A stretch of 64,000 bases of DNA from Hyphomicrobiales bacterium (lineage in GTDB: Bacteria > Pseudomonadota > Alphaproteobacteria > Rhizobiales > Rhizobiaceae). Position 1 is the first letter of the stretch; every line of letters starts with the position of its first letter. The translations under genes and the position numbers were made by a program. The DNA lies in contig UEIF01000042.1 in assembly GCA_900468805.1 (NCBI GenBank), positions 62,001 through 126,000 on the forward strand, read 5' to 3'. Below, piece by piece: positions 8,443 to 16,949 of the stretch. The notes under the pieces were generated by a model. The model ran no database searches. It worked only from the letters and a program-made list of their open reading frames with translations, and was not told the origin of the DNA.

Positions 8443-9735
8443 TCACCCCCGCAAAGCCTGGGCCGGGGACTGTCGGTAAGCGAGCACCGCCGGCAAGGCG
8501 GCGAGGACAGCAGCGAAGGCGAGAAGGATCATCGCGAGCGTCCCGTCTTGGCGCGCAAAGCCGACGGGCAGGTTGACGCCGCTGCTCTGCGAGAAAAAGC
8601 CGGAAAGAATGAGCGCCGCGCCATAGCCAAGTGTAAAGCCGAGCCCAATTCCAACAGCGACGAGGACAAAGAATTCCACCCAGACAATGCCGAAGATCGA
8701 GCCGCGGGGAGCGCCGAAGGCGCGTAGCGCGCCAATCTGCCGCCGGCGCTGGCCGATATGGATGACGGTCACGAGGATCAGCGAGGCGGCTACAAGCACC
8801 TGCGCACCGGAGGCGACGGCAACGAGAATCTGCTTGGCATCGCCGAGCGTCGCATAAAGATTGGTCAACACCTCGCCGGGAAAGACGGCAATCGTCGTGC
8901 CGTTGCGATAGTCCTGCCGCAGCTTGTAGGCATCGGCAATCGTCTTCGGCTTGACGAGGATGGCCGGAAGACCGGGCGTTTCCGCGGTCCAGCTCTCGTT
9001 CAGGCCGGCATGGGGATCAGGCTCCGCATGATGGTCGGCATCTTCATGGGCGACTTCTGCAGCGCCGGCTTCACCAGCCTCCCCATGATGACCCGCCTCC
9101 GCAGCGTGGTCATGGTCATGCTCTTCGCCCGCTTCCAGTCCATGGATATGCCAGACGGCCTGGATTGGAACGAGGATAGCGCGGTCCCAGGCCGTGCCTG
9201 TCGGCTGCAGGCGCCCGGTCACGTGATAGGCGAGCTCCGTATGGGTATGGCCGCCGGTTTCGATCGTGCCGTGCATCGGCTTGATCTCGCCGCCGATGGC
9301 AAGGTCGACGTTCGATCCGATGACAGCCTCGCCCTCGCTGGCGAAAACCTGGCCTTCGGAAAAGCCGCCGGAAATCGTTTCCGTTAACGCCCTCGTCGTG
9401 CCGACGATCGGATAACCCGAAAAGGAATCGCCGAAGCCGACGGGGGCAGCCCATTCGACACGGGGATCGGCGGCAAGCCTAGCCAGAACGTCGCCGGACA
9501 TCAGCGGCAACGCGGACGGTTGCAGGAAGACGGATGAGAGCACGAGCTGGGTTTCGCTGCCACCTGCGCCGATAACGAGATCGAACTTGTCGGCCGCCCG
9601 CGCACTGCCGAGGCGCAGGGCTCGTTCCTGCAGGATAACGGAAACGCCGAGCGCCGTCGCAAGCGCCACCAGCAGCACGACAACAAGGGAACCAGCCCAC
9701 AAGCGGCGCAGATCGGCGAGGATGAAGCGGATCAC
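8443..9735 (-). CDS. ABC transporter permease, FtsX/MacB type, with histidine-rich loop
   Basis: A 430-residue permease with one N-terminal helix (about 13-35), a large periplasmic domain (about 36-310) and three C-terminal helices, the LolC/MacB/FtsX topology. Residues 196-242 of the periplasmic domain hold eleven histidines (HIH, HDHDH, HH, HH) in an acidic, Ala/Gly-rich stretch. This is a probable metal-binding loop like those in zinc-handling proteins. The GTG start overlaps the ATPase stop by four bases. With the ATPase and the exported protein upstream it forms one operon. Zinc or another transition metal is my inference; lipoprotein release or export is the default function of the family. 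Confidence 0.85.
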   Translation of the reverse strand: MIRFILADLRRLWAGSLVVVLLVALATALGVSVILQERALRLGSARAADKFDLVIGAGGSETQLVLSSVFLQPSALPLMSGDVLARLAADPRVEWAAPVGFGDSFSGYPIVGTTRALTETISGGFSEGQVFASEGEAVIGSNVDLAIGGEIKPMHGTIETGGHTHTELAYHVTGRLQPTGTAWDRAILVPIQAVWHIHGLEAGEEHDHDHAAEAGHHGEAGEAGAAEVAHEDADHHAEPDPHAGLNESWTAETPGLPAILVKPKTIADAYKLRQDYRNGTTIAVFPGEVLTNLYATLGDAKQILVAVASGAQVLVAASLILVTVIHIGQRRRQIGALRAFGAPRGSIFGIVWVEFFVLVAVGIGLGFTLGYGAALILSGFFSQSSGVNLPVGFARQDGTLAMILLAFAAVLAALPAVLAYRQSPAQALRG

Positions 9736-10421
9736 GCAGCCACTCCCTTGATGTCGGAATCGTCAATGATACGGCCGGAGCGGAACGTCAGGCGGCGATC
9801 GAGACGACTGGCAAGGCGGGGATCATGCGACACGACGATCAGAGTACTGCCTTCGGCCACCGCAAGATCGAGCAGCAGATCGCCGACGGAATCGCCGCTT
9901 TCCGCATCGAGGCTGGCGGTTGGCTCGTCGGCAACGATGACCCCGGGCTTGCGCAGGAGTGCCCGGGCAATCGCCACGCGCTGCATTTCGCCGCGCGACA
10001 TGGTCTCGATTTTCTGCCCTGCGCGCTCAAGGCCGACGATGCCAAGGAGATCGTGAGCGCGCTCGATCGCCGCTGACGTCGCGGCACGCGCAAGACGCGC
10101 AGGCAATAACACGTTTTCGACAGCCGACAGGCCGGGGAAAAGGTGAAACTCCTGCATGACCAATCCGATATTGGCAGCGCGGAAGCGGTCGCGGCGACTT
10201 TCGGAGAGCGCGGCAATGTTCTCGCCGTTCCAGCGGATGCGGCCTTCGCGGACCCGCTCCAGTCCGGTGACGACATTGACGAAGGTACTTTTGCCGGAGC
10301 CCGAGGCGCCGGTAACCGCCACACGGCTACCCGCAGCAATCGACAGATTATCAATGGCGAGCGCGGGCGCCGAAAGGCCGGGAAACACCACGGCCAGATG
10401 TTCGATCTCAAGAGCCAGCAT
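9732..10421 (-). CDS. ABC transporter ATP-binding protein, LolD/MacB type
   Basis: A 229-residue ATPase. Walker A is GASGSGKST (38-46), the Q-loop region is VMQEFHLFPGLS and Walker B is VIVADEP, followed by the H-loop SHDP. The signature motif reads MSRGEMQ rather than LSGGQ, a modest deviation. Family members energise MacB/LolCE-like permeases that act on periplasmic or outer-membrane substrates rather than importing across the membrane. It lies six bases after the Tat-type exported protein and overlaps the permease start, so the order of transcription is exported protein, ATPase, permease. Confidence 0.88.
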   Translation of the reverse strand: MLALEIEHLAVVFPGLSAPALAIDNLSIAAGSRVAVTGASGSGKSTFVNVVTGLERVREGRIRWNGENIAALSESRRDRFRAANIGLVMQEFHLFPGLSAVENVLLPARLARAATSAAIERAHDLLGIVGLERAGQKIETMSRGEMQRVAIARALLRKPGVIVADEPTASLDAESGDSVGDLLLDLAVAEGSTLIVVSHDPRLASRLDRRLTFRSGRIIDDSDIKGVAA

Positions 10422-10427
10422 CGATGC

Positions 10428-10889
10428 TCAGACGCTGGAATATTCGGCCTGGCGAATACGCAGCAGGCTGACAAAGCCGGTCTCAGGATCCTGCCAGGAC
10501 CCATATTCCAGTGTACCACGCACCTCGATCGTCTGGCTCGGCTGCACGAAAGTCTGCTTCTCGCCTAGATAAACGACGACGATATTGTCCGGCCAGTCCG
10601 CATCCGACGAGCAGAACGGGCAGAGCGACATCGGCACTTCGGTCAGCACGAAGAATTGCGCCTCGGCCTTCAGTGGCGGGGCCATGAAGCCCTTCATGCT
10701 GATGTCTTTACCGGCAAGCGTTTTCACCTTGTCAGAGAATTCGAGCCCGAGCACACCGAACTTGCCGTAGAGCTCGTCGAAAGTGAGCGAAGGATCGGCA
10801 GCGCGAGCAAGGGAGGCGGTGAAGGGGAGCGTGACGGCAGCACCGATCAGCTGGCGTCTGCTGAGTTGCAGCGAAGAGAATTTTTCCAC
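10428..10889 (-). CDS. Tat-exported small periplasmic protein of the ABC module (DUF3299-like?)
   Basis: About 153 residues from a GTG start at 10889, chosen because GGAG lies seven bases upstream and a signal sequence follows at once. SRRQLIGAAVTL is a twin-arginine-like signal and ASLARAA a likely cleavage site. The mature part contains FMAPPLKAEAQFFVLTEVP and a CPFC pair. This resembles from memory the DUF3299 family seen beside LolD/MacB-type transporters, but I am not certain. The CxxC could bind metal or form a disulfide. The frame extends upstream to 11180 only as an artefact overlapping the phosphatase gene. Confidence 0.7.
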   Translation of the reverse strand: MEKFSSLQLSRRQLIGAAVTLPFTASLARAADPSLTFDELYGKFGVLGLEFSDKVKTLAGKDISMKGFMAPPLKAEAQFFVLTEVPMSLCPFCSSDADWPDNIVVVYLGEKQTFVQPSQTIEVRGTLEYGSWQDPETGFVSLLRIRQAEYSSV

Positions 10890-10909
10890 GGCGATCTCCA
10901 GGAACCAAA

Positions 10910-10932
10910 TCCCGGCCGCCAAGCGGCCGGGA
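10910..10932. repeat. GC-rich hairpin between alkaline phosphatase and ABC module
   Basis: A perfect 10-bp stem TCCCGGCCGC / GCGGCCGGGA with a 3-base loop. It lies after the phosphatase stop on the minus strand. No proper U-tract follows, so it may be a weak terminator or an mRNA-stabilising element separating the two units. Confidence 0.55.
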
Positions 10933-10989
10933 TCATGATCGATGAAAGAGGCAAGGCCGGCAAGCGGCCATGCCGGATCGGCTTGGGGA

Positions 10990-12744
10990 TCAATTCGTCT
11001 GCTTGGCGCCGAGAGCGAAGGTGTCTGCCAACACACGGTAGACATCACTCTGTTCCATGTAGCCATGGAAGCCTTCAGCACCCGGGCCGGCCGACTGCAA
11101 AACGACGTCGTCAACTGCGTGAACGCCGCTGTCGCCGCTCTTCGGGATATTGCCCTGAACGAAGACGGCGCCGGGAACATCCTTGTACTGTTCGTTGGCG
11201 ACGTATTCCTTCTTTTCGTTCTGGATAGCCGGAACGAACGGACCTTCGAGCTTCGGACGGAAGGTCTCGTAGTGGTCAGGTCCGTTGTTGGCGCTCAGGA
11301 ACAGGCGACGGCTGACGTCGATCTTATCGGGATAACCGTCGCCATTTTCGTCCTTGTAGTTCGGGAAGCCGGCTTCGGCATAGGTCCCGACCTTTTCGCG
11401 CATTTCCGTGCCTGGCTTTTCATCATCGACGGTGCCGATGATGGAAACGCCGTGCGTATGGTCACCGGTGACGACGATCAGCGTGTCCGGGTGGGCCTTC
11501 TGGAATTCGCGGGCAACACCGATGGCCTTGTCGAATTCGATGGTTTCGACGACGGCACGATCCCAATCGAGCGGATGGGACATCTTGTCGATCGAGGAAC
11601 CTTCGACCATCAGGAAGAAGCCTTCCGGATTCTTGGACAGGCGGTCGAGCGCGACCTTGGTCATGTCGACGAGGCCCGGCTGGTTCGGGAACTTTTCGAC
11701 CGTGCCCTTTTTCAGGAATTCGCGATCGAGCGTCACATCCATGTTGCCGGTGTGGAACAGACCGAGCAGATTGCCTTCAGCAGATGCATTGGCTGCAAGC
11801 TCGTTCTTGTCGGTCGCAAGCTTGTAGCCGGCATCCTGGAACAGCTTGATGTAATCCTGATTGTCCTTGCGCTTGGAGCCGGCGACCTCTTTACCGAGGA
11901 AATAGGCCGAGCCGCCGCCAAGGAGGACTTCCGGTTTGACGTCGAGCAGCATGCCGACGACATCGGCCTTGTCATTGCGGTTGCGGGTATGGGCAACGAC
12001 GGCAGCCGGCGTCGCGTCTTCGACTTCGGCGGTCGCCACGATGCCGATCGATTTCTTGGTCAGGCGGCGGACGGCTTCTGCGAAGGTTTCAACGCGCGGA
12101 TCATCGAGCGAGGAGGGCGTGCGATCTGCGTAAACGCCGATAGCGTTGACGGCCGTCTTATGGCCCGTCATGTAAGCCGACATGGTGTTGGCCGAATCCG
12201 TATCGACTGCATTCGTCGCCGACGTTCCGATGAACGCCATGCGATCGAGATCGTCCATGGCCAGACGGCCATTCGCTTTACCTTCCGTCATGCCTTTGGA
12301 CATGATGCGGGCAGCGGTGCGGTGTGCAACGGAAAGACCGTCACCAAGCAGGAAGATGATGTTCTTTGCCTTCGGCTGGGCAGCGGTGTCGTAGACGTTC
12401 CAGGTAACGGACTTCGTCTCGTCGCCGGCGACGATTTCGACCTTGTAGGCGCCCGGAGCGGAAATCTTCAGGTCGCGCAGCAGGAGCGCGGAACCAAGAG
12501 CCTTGTCTTCCTTGCCCTTTTCCAGCTCGACGAACTGTGCCTCGCCGCCGAGGACAGTCTTGTAGTCCTGGCCGTTGACCGTAATTTTCACGTCTTCCGG
12601 CTTGACCTGCTTGCTGAGCTCGACCTTGAAGTCGAACGGTGAACCGGCGAGAATCGTAGCACGATCAAGCGGATAGATCGAAGTTGCCTGAGCAGCGCCG
12701 GCAAGAATCGTGGTAGCCGCGAAAGCGGCGAGAAGCATACGCAT
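10990..12744 (-). CDS. Alkaline phosphatase, PhoA superfamily
   Basis: A 584-residue secreted phosphatase. The ATG at 12744 is preferred because it begins a clean signal peptide (MRMLLAAFAATTILAGAAQA) after GGGGG; the frame itself reaches 12774. Active-site motifs are complete: FLLGDGLS (metal Asp), DTDSANTMSAYMTG with the nucleophilic Ser, VEGSSIDKMSHPLD and VTGDHTHG (zinc ligands). The N-terminal 130 residues form an extra beta-rich domain before the catalytic core, making it longer than E. coli PhoA. It would release phosphate from monoesters in the periplasm. A PHO box 59 bases upstream indicates PhoB control. Confidence 0.92.
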   Translation of the reverse strand: MRMLLAAFAATTILAGAAQATSIYPLDRATILAGSPFDFKVELSKQVKPEDVKITVNGQDYKTVLGGEAQFVELEKGKEDKALGSALLLRDLKISAPGAYKVEIVAGDETKSVTWNVYDTAAQPKAKNIIFLLGDGLSVAHRTAARIMSKGMTEGKANGRLAMDDLDRMAFIGTSATNAVDTDSANTMSAYMTGHKTAVNAIGVYADRTPSSLDDPRVETFAEAVRRLTKKSIGIVATAEVEDATPAAVVAHTRNRNDKADVVGMLLDVKPEVLLGGGSAYFLGKEVAGSKRKDNQDYIKLFQDAGYKLATDKNELAANASAEGNLLGLFHTGNMDVTLDREFLKKGTVEKFPNQPGLVDMTKVALDRLSKNPEGFFLMVEGSSIDKMSHPLDWDRAVVETIEFDKAIGVAREFQKAHPDTLIVVTGDHTHGVSIIGTVDDEKPGTEMREKVGTYAEAGFPNYKDENGDGYPDKIDVSRRLFLSANNGPDHYETFRPKLEGPFVPAIQNEKKEYVANEQYKDVPGAVFVQGNIPKSGDSGVHAVDDVVLQSAGPGAEGFHGYMEQSDVYRVLADTFALGAKQTN

Positions 12745-12802
12745 GGAAAAACCCCCGTTTTTCGTTGCAGTCATTACAACGGGGCCGGGATACCCTCCGG
12801 CA

Positions 12803-12820
12803 ATGACAGAGGCATGACAA
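12803..12820 (-). promoter_or_regulatory. PHO box (PhoB site) upstream of alkaline phosphatase
   Basis: Read on the minus strand, TTGTCATGCCTCTGTCAT is two 7-base half-sites (TTGTCAT and CTGTCAT) spaced by four bases, the 11-bp direct-repeat pattern of the PhoB consensus. It lies 59 bases upstream of the phosphatase ATG in the correct orientation. Confidence 0.85.
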
Positions 12821-12873
12821 AACGCCGCAGGATTGCGATGCCCTCCCCTGCTCCAGCCGCACGCGCAAAAACC

Positions 12874-12901
12874 TTGACTCCTGTGGAAAACCTTTTATGA
12901 G
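12874..12901 (+). promoter_or_regulatory. Candidate sigma-70 promoter for small ORF/asd
   Basis: TTGACT, a 16-base spacer, then TATGAG. It lies just upstream of the small ORF at 12924 and about 250 bases before asd. Confidence 0.35.
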
Positions 12902-12923
12902 CAACAGCGGAAAAGGAATATCC

Positions 12924-13043
12924 ATGGTTCGCCACGAGCACGCCATCGCTGAGCGCAATGACCTGGCAGAAAATGCCGGGCTGGATTTTGCCGTTCCGGT
13001 TTCTTCCAAAACCAAGGCCAAAACGACGACGAAAACCGTCTGA
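12924..13043 (+). CDS. Possible small protein (39 codons) upstream of asd
   Basis: An open frame of 39 residues starting MVRHEHAIAERND and ending in a Lys/Thr-rich tail (KTKAKTTTKTV). AAGGA lies seven bases before the ATG and a plausible promoter lies just upstream. An in-frame ATG at 12897 would give 48 residues. Acidic first half, basic second half, no hydrophobic segment. I do not recognise it. It could be a real small protein or a leader ORF of the asd transcript; coding is not proven. Confidence 0.4.
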   Translation: MVRHEHAIAERNDLAENAGLDFAVPVSSKTKAKTTTKTV

Positions 13044-13154
13044 CGTCTCTGGCCTGCCGCTCTCTCCCCGGCCCGGCTGGGGACAGGAAGCTGCGATGAT
13101 GTCGCGCTTTCCCCTCACCGGACAAGAGGAGAGAAGAGAAAGAGAGCTTGAGAA

Positions 13155-14189
13155 ATGGGTTTCAAAGTTGCAGTTGCGGGAGCGACCGGAAATGTCGGGC
13201 GGGAAATGCTCAACATTCTCTCCGAGCGCGGTTTCCCTGCCGATGAAGTCGTAGCACTCGCCTCCGCCCGCTCCCAGGGTACGGAGGTTTCCTACGGCGA
13301 CCGGACGCTGAAGGTCTCCAACCTGGAGAACTACGACTTCTCCGATACCGATATCTGCCTGATGTCGGCCGGCGGCGAAGTTTCCAAGCGCGTTTCTCCG
13401 AAGATCGGCCAGCAGGGTTGCGTCGTCATCGACAATTCCTCGGCCTGGCGCTACGACGCCGACGTGCCGCTGATCGTCCCGGAGGTAAATCCGGACGCGA
13501 TCACGCTCTTCTCCAAGCGCAACATCATCGCCAACCCGAATTGCTCGACCGCCCAGCTCGTCGTCGCGCTGAAGCCGCTGCACGACTTCGCCAAGATCAA
13601 GCGTGTGGTTGTTTCCACCTATCAGTCGGTTTCTGGCGCCGGCAAGGATGGCATGGACGAACTCTTCAACCAGACGCGCGCCGTCTTCGTTGCCGATCCG
13701 ATCGAGAACAAGAAGTTCACCAAGCGCATCGCCTTCAACGTCATCCCTCACATCGACACCTTCATGGAAGACGGCTACACGAAGGAAGAGTGGAAGGTTC
13801 TGGCTGAAACGAAGAAGATGCTGGACCCGAAGATCAAGGTGACCTGCACCGCCGTGCGCGTTCCTGTTTTCATCGGCCACTCGGAATCGGTCAACATCGA
13901 ATTCGAAAACGAGATCACGGCCGATCAGGCCCGCGATATCCTGCGCGATGCGCCGGGTTGCCTTGTCATCGACAAGCACGAGGATGGCGGCTACATCACG
14001 CCGTACGAATCCGCTGGCGAGGACGCGACCTTCATTTCGCGCATCCGCGAAGATGCAACCGTCGAAAACGGCCTCAACATCTGGGTAGTCTCCGACAACC
14101 TGCGCAAGGGTGCGGCTCTCAACGCCATCCAGATCGCCGAACTGCTCGTCAATCGTGGCCTCATTAAGCCGCGCAAGCAGGCGGCCTGA
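13155..14189 (+). CDS. asd: Aspartate-semialdehyde dehydrogenase
   Basis: A 344-residue enzyme converting 4-aspartyl phosphate to aspartate semialdehyde with NADPH, feeding lysine/diaminopimelate, threonine and methionine synthesis. The nucleotide loop GATGNVGREM (9-18), the catalytic Cys in NPNCSTAQ (C130) and the His region RVPVFIGHSESV are intact. Length is typical. A 110-base gap separates it from the small ORF upstream. A hairpin terminator follows the stop. Confidence 0.97.
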   Translation: MGFKVAVAGATGNVGREMLNILSERGFPADEVVALASARSQGTEVSYGDRTLKVSNLENYDFSDTDICLMSAGGEVSKRVSPKIGQQGCVVIDNSSAWRYDADVPLIVPEVNPDAITLFSKRNIIANPNCSTAQLVVALKPLHDFAKIKRVVVSTYQSVSGAGKDGMDELFNQTRAVFVADPIENKKFTKRIAFNVIPHIDTFMEDGYTKEEWKVLAETKKMLDPKIKVTCTAVRVPVFIGHSESVNIEFENEITADQARDILRDAPGCLVIDKHEDGGYITPYESAGEDATFISRIREDATVENGLNIWVVSDNLRKGAALNAIQIAELLVNRGLIKPRKQAA

Positions 14190-14214
14190 TACCATTTGTA
14201 AACCATAATATGCT

Positions 14215-14243
14215 AAAGCCCTGCTCGACGGGTGGGGCTTTTT
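14215..14243 (+). terminator. Terminator of asd
   Basis: AAAGCCC pairs with GGGGCTT across a loop centred on CTCGAC, followed by a run of five T residues (14239-14243). Confidence 0.75.
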
Positions 14244-14357
14244 CGGGCATATGCGGCCGTATAAGCGTTCGCTAAAAGGTGATCGTGACAAAATCGCGAG
14301 TGGCTGACATTCTTTTGCTCGGCTTCAAGCTATGCAGATCGAGAGCGGGGTTTCTCA

Positions 14358-15179
14358 ATGCGCATGACAAAGTTGTTTCTGGTGGCCGCCGTGGCAATGG
14401 GCGTCCTCCATGCGGTACCAGCGTTTGCGCAGGGCGCGCAATGCGGCAATACCAGTGCCGGTTTCGATGCCTGGGTCGCCGACTTCAAGCAGACGGCAGC
14501 GGCCAATGGCATCAGCCAGTCGGTCCTGAGCCGTGCCTTCGCCAATGTCAGCTATAACAAGCCGACGATCGCCGCCGACCGGGGCCAGAAGAGCTTCAAG
14601 CTGTCCTTCGACGCTTTCATGAAGAAGCGTGGCGGTGCCGCGGTCATCTCCCGCGGCCGTTCGATGAAAGCCGCCAACCAGGCTCTCTTCGCTTCGATCG
14701 AGCGCCGCTTCGGTGTTCCGGCCGGTCCGCTGATCGCCATCTGGGGCATGGAAACCGGCTTCGGCAGCTATATGGGCAACCAGCATACGATGTCCGCCGT
14801 CTCCACCCTCGCCTATGACTGCCGCCGCTCGGAATATTTCACTGACCAGCTCTATGCTGCTCTGCAGCTCGTTTCGGAAGGCTATCTCAGCCCGCAAGCT
14901 CGAGGTGCTGCCCACGGCGAAATCGGCCAGACGCAATTCCTGCCGCGCAACGTCGTAAGCTTCGGCGCCGACGGTGACGGTGACGGCCGCGTCGATATGG
15001 TCGGCTCCCGCGCTGATGCGCTTGCCTCGACCGCCAATTTCCTCAGGGGCCATGGCTGGCGTGCCGGCGCCGGTTATCAGCCGGGCGAGCCGAATTTCGT
15101 CGCCATCCAGGGCTGGAATGCCGCGACGGTCTATCAGCAGGCAATCGCCTATATCGGTCAGCAGATCGACGGTAACTGA
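14358..15179 (+). CDS. Lytic murein transglycosylase (MltB-like, SLT_2)
   Basis: A 273-residue exported enzyme. Residues 1-25 form a signal peptide ending AFA before QG. The catalytic glutamate is in WGMETGFGSYMG (E132), and GEIGQTQFLPRNVVSFGADGDGDGR is the typical MltB-type substrate-groove segment (shown split: GEIGQTQFLPRN, then FGADGDGDG). It cleaves the MurNAc-GlcNAc bond to 1,6-anhydro products during peptidoglycan remodelling. There is no lipobox and no peptidoglycan-binding domain at the C-terminus, so it is a short, soluble periplasmic form. Confidence 0.9.
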   Translation: MRMTKLFLVAAVAMGVLHAVPAFAQGAQCGNTSAGFDAWVADFKQTAAANGISQSVLSRAFANVSYNKPTIAADRGQKSFKLSFDAFMKKRGGAAVISRGRSMKAANQALFASIERRFGVPAGPLIAIWGMETGFGSYMGNQHTMSAVSTLAYDCRRSEYFTDQLYAALQLVSEGYLSPQARGAAHGEIGQTQFLPRNVVSFGADGDGDGRVDMVGSRADALASTANFLRGHGWRAGAGYQPGEPNFVAIQGWNAATVYQQAIAYIGQQIDGN

Positions 15180-15208
15180 AGAGACGTCCAATAGGAAAAT
15201 GATACGAG

Positions 15209-15233
15209 CGCCGCATGTGAATGCGGCGTTTTT
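15209..15233 (+). terminator. Terminator after lytic transglycosylase
   Basis: An 8-bp stem CGCCGCAT / ATGCGGCG with a GTGA loop followed by five T residues. The T run touches the stop codon of the convergent diguanylate cyclase gene. Confidence 0.85.
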
Positions 15234-16873
15234 CATATACGGAAATCGTGGGTTCCGCCGGCAGCCTTGCGCCGCTCTTCCTGCGGTGCCGCGGCAGGAA
15301 CAATAGGCCCTGCAACAACGCAATTGCGTCCCGAGGCCTTGGCCGCATAGAGCGCCAGGTCGGCGCGCTTCACCAGATCATCGAAATTGCGATTGCTCGC
15401 GGCATTTGCGCGCCCCGCGCAGCCGAAGCTTGCCGTAACCCGCAGAAGCTCGCCACTCGGCAGCGCGATGTCAGCAGCCTCGATGGCCAGTCGGACACGT
15501 TCCGCAACGATGACCGCATCTTCGGGTGTAGAATCCGGCAACAGCGCCATGAACTCCTCGCCGCCGTGACGCACCAGGAGATCGAAGGTACGGAAGCTCT
15601 CCCGTGCAATGCCGGCTACGTGCTTCAGCACGATATCGCCGGCGTCATGGCCATGGATGTCGTTGATCTTCTTGAAGTGATCGAGATCGAACAAGACGAC
15701 GGAAATCCAGCGTGATCCATACTCGGCCTGCATCAGAAGCCCTGAAGCCGCAGCCTCGAAGCCACGGCGATTGTAGAGGCCCGTCAGAAGATCGGTCTGG
15801 GCGGCATTGCGCAACTCGTTCACGAGCAGTTCACGCTCTTCGGTGACACGGGCGACGAGACGGATGCCCCGAACCGCGAGGACCGCAATAAGGGCAACGA
15901 GCAGCACCAGTCCGGATGACAGCGCAAGCACGATCGTCATGTGAATGTGCGAGCGCATCGACAACTGCTGCCCCGTCACATGAATATCATCGGTGACGGA
16001 GGCGATTTTCTGTCGCAGGAAATCCAGCCGTTCGTTCTGGATACCAATCCATTTGTCTCGGATCGCTTTGTTCGGCCGTAGCGCACCGGAAACCATGGCC
16101 TTTGTGAAAGTATCGGCCCAGACCTCGTCGGGTTGAGCCCTATAAGCAAGAATCTCCCGTACGACAGGCGAGGAAGAATGAAAACGCAAGCGATCCATGC
16201 CGTTGCCGAGCATCATTTCGCCTTGAACGAGTTGCTCGTGCGACATGGCGGAAAAGTCGGTTCGGTCGAAATAACGCTGGCCCAGGTTGCCGATCAGCCG
16301 CTCGCCGTAATAGGTCAGCAGAATACTCATCAACTCGCTGGATTTGCGCATCAACACCGGATCATGGATCCTCGACGAAAGCGACTCGACGAGACCAAGT
16401 TGCTTCAATCCGGCCTGACCATAGATATGAACGGGGTTGCCACCTTTGCCGTAATAACCTCGATCGACCGCCGAACGCGTCGCAACGATACGGCTATAAG
16501 CAAGGCGGAGATCGGAAAGCTGTGACTGCAGACCGAGATCGAGCGTTTCAACGGGCGGGAGGCTGGCGTTGAAACGCACGCGTTCGCTGTCGAGCGAGCT
16601 GCGTCTTTCCATCATGGCCGCCCTGGTCATCTCATTGGAATTGTTGACGTAGATTCGCGTCGCGACGAGTTCTGCCAGGATCTCGTTGGCGGCAATCGAT
16701 CCTCCGCGGGCAAGAACATCGGCAAAGAGATGATCATTTTCGAGCGCGCGGTACTGCATGAGCGAGGAGCGGATCAGCACCACTCCCTCGGCAACCATGA
16801 AGACGAACGGCAGCAGGATAGCGACCAGCACTGCCCTGCTTGTATTCTTGAATTTCACCACTTCGAAATTCAT
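15233..16873 (-). CDS. Membrane-anchored diguanylate cyclase (GGDEF)
   Basis: About 546 residues from ATG 16873, preceded by GGATTGG. Helix 1 lies near residues 13-33, followed by a periplasmic sensor region of about 270 residues with no recognised fold. Helix 2 lies near 310-335, then a GGDEF domain to the C-terminus. The active-site motif is HGGEEF (GGEEF variant, catalytically competent in the family). No allosteric I-site RxxD is obvious just before it, and there is no EAL domain. It should make cyclic di-GMP in response to a periplasmic or membrane signal, influencing motility, attachment or polysaccharide. It is monocistronic. Confidence 0.9.
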   Translation of the reverse strand: MNFEVVKFKNTSRAVLVAILLPFVFMVAEGVVLIRSSLMQYRALENDHLFADVLARGGSIAANEILAELVATRIYVNNSNEMTRAAMMERRSSLDSERVRFNASLPPVETLDLGLQSQLSDLRLAYSRIVATRSAVDRGYYGKGGNPVHIYGQAGLKQLGLVESLSSRIHDPVLMRKSSELMSILLTYYGERLIGNLGQRYFDRTDFSAMSHEQLVQGEMMLGNGMDRLRFHSSSPVVREILAYRAQPDEVWADTFTKAMVSGALRPNKAIRDKWIGIQNERLDFLRQKIASVTDDIHVTGQQLSMRSHIHMTIVLALSSGLVLLVALIAVLAVRGIRLVARVTEERELLVNELRNAAQTDLLTGLYNRRGFEAAASGLLMQAEYGSRWISVVLFDLDHFKKINDIHGHDAGDIVLKHVAGIARESFRTFDLLVRHGGEEFMALLPDSTPEDAVIVAERVRLAIEAADIALPSGELLRVTASFGCAGRANAASNRNFDDLVKRADLALYAAKASGRNCVVAGPIVPAAAPQEERRKAAGGTHDFRI

Positions 16874-16949
16874 GACCAATCCGCGCGTGTATACACCCCG
16901 CCAGCGAGCTTATTGGAATATCTTAAAAAACTGATAAAGCGGTCTATCC

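Noticed and set aside
9220..9225. CACGTG in the ABC permease gene
   Set aside because: The flanks (GGT...ATA) do not extend the parS palindrome.
10942..12642. 566-codon open frame on the plus strand
   Set aside because: Antisense to the alkaline phosphatase, whose active-site motifs are complete.
12774..14291. 505-codon open frame on the minus strand
   Set aside because: Antisense to asd; also covers the PHO box and small-ORF region with no coding signs.
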